DNA from: Clostridia bacterium
GTDB taxonomy: Bacteria; Bacillota; Clostridia; Christensenellales; DTU072
DNA length: 5,342 bases
NCBI GenBank assembly: GCA_028699795.1
Contig: JAQVTZ010000126.1
Span: 1-5,342, forward strand
Direction of reading: 5' to 3'
Shown here: positions 1 through 5,295 of the stretch, one piece after another
How the letters are laid out: every line of letters starts with the position of its first letter
Numbering within the stretch: position 1 is the first letter of the stretch
Position numbers and translations under genes: made by a program
Notes under the pieces: model-generated
Told to the model about the DNA's origin: nothing
What the model saw: only the letters and a program-made list of their open reading frames with translations
Database searches by the model: none

Positions 1-109
1 GAACAAGCAAAGGAAGTAACGCGGCCGCAACGACAAGACCTGCGCTGACCAAACTTTTTACGGTTATCTTAACGGCAATATTGTTGCTTTTTAATACATT
101 TTCCAACAT
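1..109 (-). CDS. N-terminus of a membrane protein (partial, runs off the left edge)
   Basis: The minus strand is open from an ATG at 109 to the window edge, giving 36 residues that begin MLENVLKSNNIAVKITVKSL and continue into a hydrophobic stretch (AGLVVAAALLPLLV). This reads as a short cytoplasmic N-terminus followed by a first membrane helix. A strong AAGGAGG lies 10 bases upstream of the ATG, which fixes the start. The gene sits 34 bases downstream of the decayed MscS-type gene on the same strand, so the two probably shared a transcript. The layout (basic start, helix, then a break at a proline) would fit an ECF transporter S component or another small multi-pass protein. That is only a guess, because too little of the protein is visible to assign a family. 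Confidence 0.7.
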   Translation of the reverse strand, partial: MLENVLKSNNIAVKITVKSLVSAGLVVAAALLPLLV

Positions 110-119
110 ACTACAAACG

Positions 120-126
120 CCTCCTT
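120..126 (-). promoter_or_regulatory. Ribosome binding site of the left-edge membrane protein gene
   Basis: The minus strand reads AAGGAGG here, a full Shine-Dalgarno match 10 bases before the ATG at 109. It is the main evidence that the short visible reading frame is a real gene start, and it shows that this gene kept its own translation signal although the gene upstream is broken. Confidence 0.75.
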
Positions 127-143
127 ATCCTGCGTTGTCTATA

Positions 144-460
144 TTATTCTTTTTCTTCGTTTGTCCCTACCTCTTCTTTATTTATATGTACCACCAACTG
201 ATTAAAGGGAATCTGAATACCGTGCTCATCAAATAAAAGCTTCATTTCTCTACATCCCCCACGGCAAATTGCTTCTCAAAAAGAAGAAAAATACCCGATA
301 TTGTGTCTTCAATAAGACTTTGGGCGCCGAAGCTGATTGCGAGCGCAAGGATACCGGCGCCGGCAAGAAGAGTTTTGGTTTCGACTCCCCATGCGTTGAG
401 TATCATATTTAGAAAACGATTCGGGCGGCGACCCGCTTGTCTTACTTTCCATATAATTAT
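144..460 (-). pseudogene. Decayed MscS-family mechanosensitive channel gene with internal deletions
   Basis: Read on the minus strand, one frame encodes GVETKTLLAGAGILALAISF followed by GAQSLIEDTISGIFLLFEKQ and FAVGDV. This is the pore-lining helix and the entrance to the beta domain of an MscS-family channel (family pattern LLAGAGI..LAI.FGAQ.L..D.ISG.F.L.E.QF.VGD). The frame stops at 242-244 directly after GDVEK. A second frame begins at 245 in an ATGA overlap and encodes KLLFDEHGIQIPFNQLVVHI plus a charged tail ending at 144. That matches the extreme C-terminus of MscS proteins (FDE.GI.IPFPQ..V). From the family layout, about 120 residues are missing at the junction, covering the beta domain and most of the alpha/beta domain. 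Upstream, WKVRQAGRRPNRFLNMIL joins directly to NAWGVETK, which suggests a second loss of transmembrane sequence. The N-terminus is also absent: the frame is closed by a TAA at 476-478. A functional channel is not expected. The family call is firm, but the upstream boundary is uncertain. Confidence 0.85.
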
Positions 461-517
461 ATTACAACAGCTTGTTTATTTTTGCAATACGGTAAAATTC
501 AAGAATAGTATCAATAT

Positions 518-551
518 TGTAGGTTTGTCCAACATGGTGGATAAACCTACA
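518..551. repeat. 14-bp inverted repeat, possible operator
   Basis: The left arm TGTAGGTTTGTCCA (518-531) and right arm TGGATAAACCTACA (538-551) are complementary over 14 positions, with one G-T pair, around a six-base centre. No run of T follows on either strand, so it does not look like an intrinsic terminator. It lies in the divergent space between the minus-strand MscS relic and the plus-strand promoter at 575, with its centre about 75 bases upstream of the expected transcription start. A binding site for a dimeric regulator is the simplest reading. A remnant of a small palindromic repeat element is the alternative. Confidence 0.6.
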
Positions 552-574
552 CCACACTCCACACTCTAATATGA

Positions 575-603
575 TTGACTTTGCTTTTTTAAAGGTATAT
601 ACT
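575..603 (+). promoter_or_regulatory. Sigma-A promoter of the C_GCAxxG_C_C gene
   Basis: TTGACT (575-580) and TATACT (598-603) are separated by exactly 17 bases, each box differing from consensus at one position. Transcription would begin near 610, giving an untranslated leader of about 36 bases before the ATG at 646. The promoter lies inside the in-frame open extension that starts at 571, which argues that the extension is not translated. Confidence 0.75.
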
Positions 604-645
604 TATAAAAATTTTGAACTTGTCAAAAGGGAATCGATAACGAAT

Positions 646-1128
646 ATGGACTTAGAATCTGTCAAGAAAGCCGAACAGGCAAAGAGCTATTTTTACGAGG
701 GTTACAACTGCGCGCAAGCCGTTGCCCTTGCGTTTCAGGAAGAACTGAATATTGAAAAAGAAACCTTAGTCAAACTTTGCTCCTCTTTTGGAGGCGGAAT
801 GGGAAGACTGCGCGAGGTTTGCGGAGCGGTTTCGGGTATGTTTATGGTGGCGGGGATGCTTTACGGCTATGCCGACCCTCGGGAGAAAGCAGACAAATCG
901 GCCCATTACAAGTTGATTCAAGAACTTGCGGACCAATTCAAACAAGAAAACGGTTCGATTGTTTGCCGCGACCTGTTGGGAGTCAAAAGAGATACCTATG
1001 TACCTGACGACAGAACGAAAGAGTATTACAAAAAACGCCCTTGCGCGGACTTGGTGTATCAGTGCGCAAAACTTACTCAAGAATTGATAAACAAAAAATC
1101 CTCAAGTAATATTATCGATACTTTATGA
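646..1128 (+). CDS. C_GCAxxG_C_C family redox protein
   Basis: The 160-residue product has the hallmarks of the C_GCAxxG_C_C family: YEGYNCAQAV (Cys22), a glycine-rich SFGGGMGR segment (46-54), VCGAVSGM (Cys59), GSIVCRDLLG (Cys107) and RPCADLV (Cys133). Cys45 and Cys140 are additional. The family is annotated as a putative redox-active small protein, often in anaerobes, with no well-defined substrate; metal or cofactor binding through the cysteines is inference. There is no signal peptide, and the alternating hydrophobic and charged pattern suggests a helical cytosolic protein, although the 60-75 segment is quite hydrophobic. The frame is open from an ATG at 571, but that start lies upstream of a good promoter. 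The ATG at 646 was chosen because it begins directly before the conserved region and follows a purine-rich AAAGGGAA at 626-633. The spacing is rather long. The gene appears to stand alone, with another promoter-like sequence before the next gene. Confidence 0.88.
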   Translation: MDLESVKKAEQAKSYFYEGYNCAQAVALAFQEELNIEKETLVKLCSSFGGGMGRLREVCGAVSGMFMVAGMLYGYADPREKADKSAHYKLIQELADQFKQENGSIVCRDLLGVKRDTYVPDDRTKEYYKKRPCADLVYQCAKLTQELINKKSSSNIIDTL

Positions 1129-1234
1129 CAAGGAACGGCGATGAAAGGCACAACTTCCTATACCAATTAAATCGTTCGTTTTTCGACAAAAAACAACCTA
1201 ATTTTGCCAAATATAACATATAATGGTAAAAACA

Positions 1235-1263
1235 TTTACTTTCTTACATCAATGTGCTATAAT
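1235..1263 (+). promoter_or_regulatory. Extended -10 promoter of the GGDEF/EAL gene
   Basis: TGCTATAAT (1255-1263) is a perfect extended -10 element, with TATAAT at 1258-1263. TTTACT at 1235-1240 is a fair -35 (4 of 6) at 17 bases. Transcription would start near 1270, leaving a leader of only about 20 bases that contains the ribosome binding site. This separates the gene from the upstream C_GCAxxG_C_C transcription unit. Confidence 0.65.
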
Positions 1264-1281
1264 TTTTTTAGGCAAATCCCC

Positions 1282-1287
1282 GGAGGA
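1282..1287 (+). promoter_or_regulatory. Ribosome binding site that selects a TTG start
   Basis: GGAGGA lies five bases before the TTG at 1293. No in-frame ATG or GTG lies nearby with comparable spacing, and the residues following the TTG (NFSILDNIDIAAFVID) are the normal start of a PAS-type domain, so the TTG is accepted as the initiation codon. Confidence 0.75.
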
Positions 1288-1292
1288 ATCTC

Positions 1293-3374
1293 TTGAATTT
1301 TTCTATTCTGGACAACATAGACATCGCCGCTTTTGTCATAGATATCGATACCCACGATCTTATCTATGTCAACAAATTCGGCATGGATACTGCTTTCCAA
1401 AATGACAATACCCATCAAAATCCCAAGTGTTATAAGTATATCTTCGGCAATAACACGCCGTGCGAGTTTTGCAGTACCAAAAATCTGAGCGAAAAGAGCA
1501 GTTCTATTTGGGAGCATTATAACGATAAAACAGACTCTTATTGTTATATTTTAGACAAACTGGTGATGCATGGGGGCAAACTGGTCAAGCTTTCTCTGCT
1601 TATTGACATTGCGGATATAGATAACAACTTCCAAAATGTACTTACCAATCTCCAAGCCGAACAAAGCATGATCAAATGCGTAAAAACCCTCACTTCCGCA
1701 GGAGATATCGACACCTCGATTCGTTCTGTTTTATCCAATATTCTTAGTTATTACGATGCCGACAGGGTCTCTATTTTCGAAATAGATTGGGAGTCGGGTA
1801 CTGTTTCCAACACTTATGAGAGTTGTAGCGACGGTACCGAATCCAAAATTAACGAGTATGGAGAGATTCCACTATGCATCATGGATTTTTGGATACAACA
1901 GTTTAAACAAAAAAAATACATCTCTATCGGCACTTCACAAGAAGAAACCGATACCGAAAAAAAACAATTTTTACTAAACCAAAACCTCGAAGCTTTGCTT
2001 GCCATTCCGTTTTATTATAACGAGACGGTTTTCGGTTTTCTTTCGGTAGAGAATCCCCGCAAGCATCACGCGAACATCAAGTATTTGCGCAATCTTGCCT
2101 ATTTTATTTCCAACGAGATGCTCAAACACCGTATCCACCAAAAAAACGAGTATCTCAGCTATCACGACACACTTACAGGTCTCTATAACCGCAACTATTA
2201 TAATGCGTTTCGCACCGAATTCAAACAACGCAAACCCCGCAACACAGGGGTTGTCTTTGTGGATGTAAACGAACTAAAATACATCAACGACACTTACGGC
2301 CACGAGTGTGGCGACAAAGAGCTTATTCATGTGGCGCATGTCATCAAAAAGAATTTCCCTCGCGACATTATCTTCCGAATAAGCGGTGACGAATTTGTCG
2401 TAATTTGCGAAGAAATCCCGCAAGAAAAGTTTCTTGCCCGCATCGAGTCCATGTTGTCGGATTTTTATCATGAAGAGCAAGAAACCGTCACTTGTGGCTC
2501 GTATTGGACCGAAAGCTATATCAATCTCGACATGGCCGTCAATAAAGCGGATGAACTGTTGTATGTCAACAAACAAGAGTATCGCAAAAACAAAAAAAGA
2601 TGCAGTGACCGTCGCCCGCATATGTTACAACAACTAATTCAAGATATCAAAGACGGCAAATATATGGTCTATCTGCAACCCATATCTCACTCTACCGACG
2701 AAAGCGTCTATTATGCCGAAGCGCTGATACGCTATCAAGACGGCAACAATGTCATATCTCCTGCAAACTTTATCCCGAATCTCGAAAAAGGATATATTAT
2801 CTCCAATATCGATTACTTTGTGCTGGAAGAAGTTTGCAAAAAGCTAAAAGATTGGCTCGAGAGAGGCAAAAAGGATATGCGGATAGCAATCAATTTTTCC
2901 AAAATTACGCTCATGGAAGAAAGCTTTTTCGAAAAAGTCACTTCTATCTGCCGCAAACACGATACGGATGTCCGCAAGCTCGTGTTCGAAATGCCCGAAA
3001 CCACCGATACGCTGGATCGCCCTCAGATGAACGCGCTTGTGCAAAGACTCTGCGCGGCGGGCTTTGGTGTAGCATTGGACGACTTCGGCAAAAAATACTC
3101 GTCTATCGATATGCTGATGTCTATCGATATGGACACCCTTAAGCTGGACCGCAATATTATCTCCCAAATCTGCTCCAGCGAAAAAAACAAAATCATCGTA
3201 CAGTACATTATAGACATTGCGCACAATATCGGCATGAAATGCGTTGCCGAGGGCGTCGAGACCAAAGAACAACAAAAATTGCTCAAAGATATGCGTTGCG
3301 ATTACATACAGGGCTATGTGTTGGGCAGGCCGATTGCGATATCGGAATTCGAAGATACTTACCTTTCTAATTAA
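1293..3374 (+). CDS. PAS-GAF-GGDEF-EAL cyclic-di-GMP turnover protein
   Basis: The 693-residue protein has a PAS-like sensor at about 1-112, with a cysteine group (Cys46, Cys57, Cys60), and a GAF-like domain at about 125-275. A GGDEF domain follows at about 285-435 and an EAL domain at about 445-690. The GGDEF part has DTLTGLYNR (292-300), FVDVNELKYIND (322-333) and YGHECGD, with SGDEF (364-368) as signature; Asp324 is kept. The I-site position reads FPRD instead of RxxD, so product inhibition is probably lost. In the EAL part, the residues that bind metal and act in catalysis are present: Glu476 in EAL, Asn534, Glu566, Asp596-Asp597, Lys617, Glu653 and Gln673. The loop after DDFG reads KK instead of the usual TG. 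There is no membrane segment or signal peptide, so it should be cytosolic. It is predicted to hydrolyse c-di-GMP and possibly also to synthesise it. Active SGDEF variants are known, but the net direction cannot be read from sequence. The gene has its own promoter and uses a TTG start. Confidence 0.92.
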   Translation: MNFSILDNIDIAAFVIDIDTHDLIYVNKFGMDTAFQNDNTHQNPKCYKYIFGNNTPCEFCSTKNLSEKSSSIWEHYNDKTDSYCYILDKLVMHGGKLVKLSLLIDIADIDNNFQNVLTNLQAEQSMIKCVKTLTSAGDIDTSIRSVLSNILSYYDADRVSIFEIDWESGTVSNTYESCSDGTESKINEYGEIPLCIMDFWIQQFKQKKYISIGTSQEETDTEKKQFLLNQNLEALLAIPFYYNETVFGFLSVENPRKHHANIKYLRNLAYFISNEMLKHRIHQKNEYLSYHDTLTGLYNRNYYNAFRTEFKQRKPRNTGVVFVDVNELKYINDTYGHECGDKELIHVAHVIKKNFPRDIIFRISGDEFVVICEEIPQEKFLARIESMLSDFYHEEQETVTCGSYWTESYINLDMAVNKADELLYVNKQEYRKNKKRCSDRRPHMLQQLIQDIKDGKYMVYLQPISHSTDESVYYAEALIRYQDGNNVISPANFIPNLEKGYIISNIDYFVLEEVCKKLKDWLERGKKDMRIAINFSKITLMEESFFEKVTSICRKHDTDVRKLVFEMPETTDTLDRPQMNALVQRLCAAGFGVALDDFGKKYSSIDMLMSIDMDTLKLDRNIISQICSSEKNKIIVQYIIDIAHNIGMKCVAEGVETKEQQKLLKDMRCDYIQGYVLGRPIAISEFEDTYLSN

Positions 3375-3409
3375 CGATTTTTCTTGTTTTCTAATTATGT
3401 AGATATAGC

Positions 3410-3430
3410 AAAAAAACCTTCCGTTTTTTT
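3410..3430 (+). terminator. Weak A/T-rich hairpin after the GGDEF/EAL gene
   Basis: AAAAAAAC (3410-3417) pairs with GTTTTTTT (3423-3430) around a five-base loop, 35 bases after the stop codon at 3374. The stem has one G-C pair only, so it is a poor match to a normal intrinsic terminator, although the T run and position suit one. It is the only candidate between this gene and the next promoter. Confidence 0.35.
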
Positions 3431-3463
3431 ACAATGCTTTTTTGTTGTTCCTTCCAAAATCTA

Positions 3464-3472
3464 TGTTATACT
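3464..3472 (+). promoter_or_regulatory. Extended -10 promoter of the DUF5058 operon
   Basis: TGTTATACT is a TGnTATACT extended -10 element. The region where a -35 box would lie (TTGTTC at 3445-3450, spacer 16) matches consensus at only three positions, so the promoter depends on the extended -10. Transcription would start near 3479, about 35 bases before the ATG at 3514, with AGGAG at 3502-3506 as ribosome binding site. Confidence 0.5.
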
Positions 3473-3513
3473 GTTTTAAAATAAGAAGATTTTTTTAATC
3501 TAGGAGAGTAAAA

Positions 3514-4260
3514 ATGCCAAAAGACTACTTAGCGGTGTTTCTAATTGGCGGAATCATTGCCGCGACCATTATCGCGATGAGCCTGTTTTTCTTGATAAAA
3601 TCTGTAAAAAGAGCGAAAGAAATAGGTATGAGCGCAGATAAAATCAAAACCGCCATAAAAACCAGCGCGCTGTTCTCTATTGTGCCGTCTATCCCCATCG
3701 TAATCGGAGTCGGTATTATGATGAGTTTTTTGGGGCTTGCGATCCCCTGGATTCGTCTTACGGTAATCGGCGCGTTACAATACGAGATTATCGCAATGGA
3801 TCAAGTAAGTCTCACCCAACAAGCGGTAATATCGGATACTTTGGTTGCCACCGCGCTTATTATCATGACGATAAGCATTATCTCAGGACCGCTGTTCAAT
3901 ATCTTATTTTACAAAAAATTTAAAAACAAACTGGAAGATTTACAAAAAAATAATCAAAAATTGTTGGATACCATCACAGGATCGCTGTTGGGCGGTATCC
4001 TTGCAGGTCTCGCCTCTTATATCATTATTGCCGCATTCTTCTCCAACAGCTCCGCTCCCGAACAAGAAACGGTGACAGCGACGGCAAACGGCTACCTTAC
4101 GCTCATAACACTGGGCGTATCCATGTTGGTGATGATCGTTTGCGGCTTACTCCTCAAGGTCTTTAAGTGGAAGTGGCTCGAAAACTATGCCCTGCCGATC
4201 ACCATTTTGGCATCTATGGCAGCGGCTTACGGACTAAGCTTTGTCCCCGCGTTTGCATAA
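3514..4260 (+). CDS. DUF5058-like six-helix membrane protein
   Basis: The 248-residue product has about six membrane helices, at roughly 5-28, 51-78, 105-133, 155-176, 190-216 and 222-246. A basic amphipathic loop (KSVKRAKEIGMSADKIKTAI, 29-48) follows the first helix. That loop, followed by SALFSIVPSIPIVIGV and IPWIRLTVIGALQYE, is the pattern I associate with the DUF5058 family, which is conserved in Clostridia and relatives and has no established function. Glycine- and proline-containing helices and polar residues within them (Ser59 to Pro61, Gln89 to Glu91) suit a transport function, but that is inference. The length is about normal for the family. AGGAG seven bases upstream supports the start. 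It is the first gene of a two-gene operon, and its stop codon overlaps the ribosome binding site of the next gene, so the two products are probably made together. The family assignment is from memory of its pattern and was not searched. Confidence 0.8.
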   Translation: MPKDYLAVFLIGGIIAATIIAMSLFFLIKSVKRAKEIGMSADKIKTAIKTSALFSIVPSIPIVIGVGIMMSFLGLAIPWIRLTVIGALQYEIIAMDQVSLTQQAVISDTLVATALIIMTISIISGPLFNILFYKKFKNKLEDLQKNNQKLLDTITGSLLGGILAGLASYIIIAAFFSNSSAPEQETVTATANGYLTLITLGVSMLVMIVCGLLLKVFKWKWLENYALPITILASMAAAYGLSFVPAFA

Positions 4261-4265
4261 GGAGG
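4259..4265 (+). promoter_or_regulatory. Ribosome binding site coupling the two membrane genes
   Basis: AAGGAGG overlaps the TAA of the DUF5058-like gene (4258-4260) and stands nine bases before the ATG at 4275. The arrangement favours translational coupling and decides the start. An open in-frame extension back to 4167 would overlap the upstream gene by 94 bases and is not needed. Confidence 0.8.
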
Positions 4266-4274
4266 TTGAGACTC

Positions 4275-4964
4275 ATGAAACTTGCCAAAAACAAAAAGAA
4301 TGATAGCTATACCGAAAGCCTGCACCGTACAGGACGAATCTTTTCTTTGATATGCCTTCTGCTTATCGGGACAGTGCCTGTTATTTACTGCCTTTCCGCA
4401 GGCGTATCTCCCGATTGGGGGCTGGTTGTTTCTAGTTGGAGCTTTATTTTAAGCTATCTTGCAATAGGGCTGATAGAAGCCATAAGTTACGCGCCCCTTT
4501 TGGGCGTAGGCGGCCAATATCTCGCTTTTATCACGGGCAACATCAGCAATCTGAAGCTCCCTTGCGCGCTTAACGCGCACAATATATTAAAGACGCCGCG
4601 GGACACCGAGGAGGGCGAAATTGTTGCCACCATCGCAATATCCGTTTCCTCTATCGTTACCACATTGATAATAATATTGGGACTCATTCCGCTTGCCATC
4701 TTCGGCGGCGATATCGTAAAGGTGCTAGAGCCTGTTACGCCTTATGTTATCCCCGCGATTTTCGGCGGCTTGGGCGTGGTACTCCTCTCCAAATATTTCA
4801 AGCAGACCATTATCCCTCTCGGCATTTTGCTTGTCGTGTGTCTGGTTACTTTTCTTATGGGTATGGATTTGGGACAATCCACCATGCTTACCGTCGGCAT
4901 GATTGTATCGCTTATTACAGGTTTTATCATGTACGGCATCCAAAAAAAGAAAGCAACGAAATAA
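4275..4964 (+). CDS. Multi-pass membrane protein of unknown function, partner of the DUF5058-like protein
   Basis: The 229-residue product starts with a charged cytoplasmic segment (KLAKNKKNDSYTESLHRTGR, 2-21). Hydrophobic stretches follow at about 22-42, 50-70, 116-144, 153-172, 177-196 and 201-220, and it ends in a basic tail (KKKATK). Between the second and third helices is an unusual polar, glycine-rich stretch: LLGVGGQYLAFITGNISNLK (75-94), then LPCALNAHNILKTPRDTEEG. Its first part could re-enter the membrane like a substrate-binding loop. I cannot place it in a named family with confidence. Its position immediately behind a DUF5058-like gene, with coupled translation, suggests that the two form one membrane complex, possibly the two halves of a transporter. 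No ATPase motif is present in either protein, so any transport would be secondary or powered by another subunit. A terminator follows about 57 bases after the stop. Confidence 0.82.
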   Translation: MKLAKNKKNDSYTESLHRTGRIFSLICLLLIGTVPVIYCLSAGVSPDWGLVVSSWSFILSYLAIGLIEAISYAPLLGVGGQYLAFITGNISNLKLPCALNAHNILKTPRDTEEGEIVATIAISVSSIVTTLIIILGLIPLAIFGGDIVKVLEPVTPYVIPAIFGGLGVVLLSKYFKQTIIPLGILLVVCLVTFLMGMDLGQSTMLTVGMIVSLITGFIMYGIQKKKATK

Positions 4965-4965
4965 T

Positions 4966-4992
4966 CGGTATGATACCGCAGGACAGCCCTGC
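4966..4992 (+). repeat. Two adjacent small hairpins after the membrane operon
   Basis: CGGTAT and ATACCG (4966-4978) form a six-base palindrome around one base. GCAGG (4978-4982) pairs with CCTGC (4988-4992) around five bases. They begin one base after the stop codon and precede the main terminator. Each is short, and a tightly closed loop would reduce the first stem. They may only protect the mRNA end or be chance structure. Confidence 0.35.
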
Positions 4993-5020
4993 ACCCGCGT
5001 CTAACAACACTTCCGCCACA

Positions 5021-5051
5021 GGGGTAAGCAAAACAACTGCTTGCCCCTTTT
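5021..5051 (+). terminator. Intrinsic terminator of the DUF5058 operon
   Basis: GGGGTAAGCA (5021-5030) pairs with TGCTTGCCCC (5038-5047), with one G-U pair and a seven-base loop, and TTTTATT follows. The stem strength, loop size and location 57 bases after the last stop codon are typical of a rho-independent terminator on the plus strand. Confidence 0.82.
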
Positions 5052-5237
5052 ATTATGCTTTTTAAGAAAAGAAAATCGCCATAATTGTTGGCGTACACAA
5101 CAGCAAACCCGTCAAACACAGGAGTTATGGAGAGACGGCTTGTATGGTTTATTGGTATTTTCAAAGCTTGTTTCACTTGTTATAAACCTGTACCCCCTAT
5201 CGTTTCTTGATAAGATTTCTCTTGTACTATTATCTAC
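5052..5237. other. Non-coding stretch between two terminators
   Basis: No convincing gene was found between the operon terminator and the terminator of the convergent gene. Frames here are short, lack usable ribosome binding sites, or cross the terminator hairpin. A promoter-like pair is present on the plus strand, TTTTCA (5158-5163), 17 bases, then TGTTATAAA (5178-5186). Short complementary segments (CCGTC 5109-5113 with GACGG 5134-5138) could fold. These are weak and could be chance. The segment has no obvious repeats. Confidence 0.5.
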
Positions 5238-5270
5238 AAAAAAACGGATGCGGCATTATTGCCGCATCCG
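5238..5270 (-). terminator. Strong intrinsic terminator for a minus-strand gene
   Basis: CGGATGCGGCA (5245-5255) and TGCCGCATCCG (5260-5270) form a perfect 11-bp G+C-rich stem with a TTAT loop. Seven A residues at 5238-5244 become a run of seven T after the stem on the minus strand, which sets the main orientation. On the plus strand the stem is followed only by CTATTTT, so termination there would be weaker but possible. It lies 25 bases after the stop codon of the gene entering from the right. Confidence 0.88.
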
Positions 5271-5295
5271 CTATTTTGGTGATTATTTCATTTGT

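Noticed and set aside
303..569. Plus-strand open frame of 88 codons
   Set aside because: It lies antisense to the MscS relic, whose match to a known family on the minus strand explains the open frame. It also crosses the inverted repeat and has no ribosome binding site.
766..1080. Minus-strand open frame of 104 codons
   Set aside because: Fully antisense to the C_GCAxxG_C_C gene, with no family resemblance or start signals.
1219..1224. A second TATAAT before the GGDEF/EAL gene
   Set aside because: No acceptable -35 box lies 16-18 bases upstream, and the extended -10 element at 1255-1263 is better placed.
4167..4274. Upstream extension of the second membrane protein gene
   Set aside because: It overlaps the DUF5058-like gene by 94 bases in another frame, while the ATG at 4275 has a full Shine-Dalgarno sequence at the right distance.
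4970..5065. Possible 31-residue peptide rich in Pro, Ala, Ser and Thr
   Set aside because: It has no ribosome binding site and runs through the whole terminator hairpin, so translation to the end is unlikely.
4742..5176. Minus-strand open frame of 144 codons
   Set aside because: It crosses the operon terminator and is largely antisense to the second membrane protein gene; the composition is that of a shadow frame.
5127..5210. Possible 27-residue peptide (starts MERRLVWFIGIF)
   Set aside because: The GGAG before the ATG is only two bases away, and no promoter or conserved pattern supports it.
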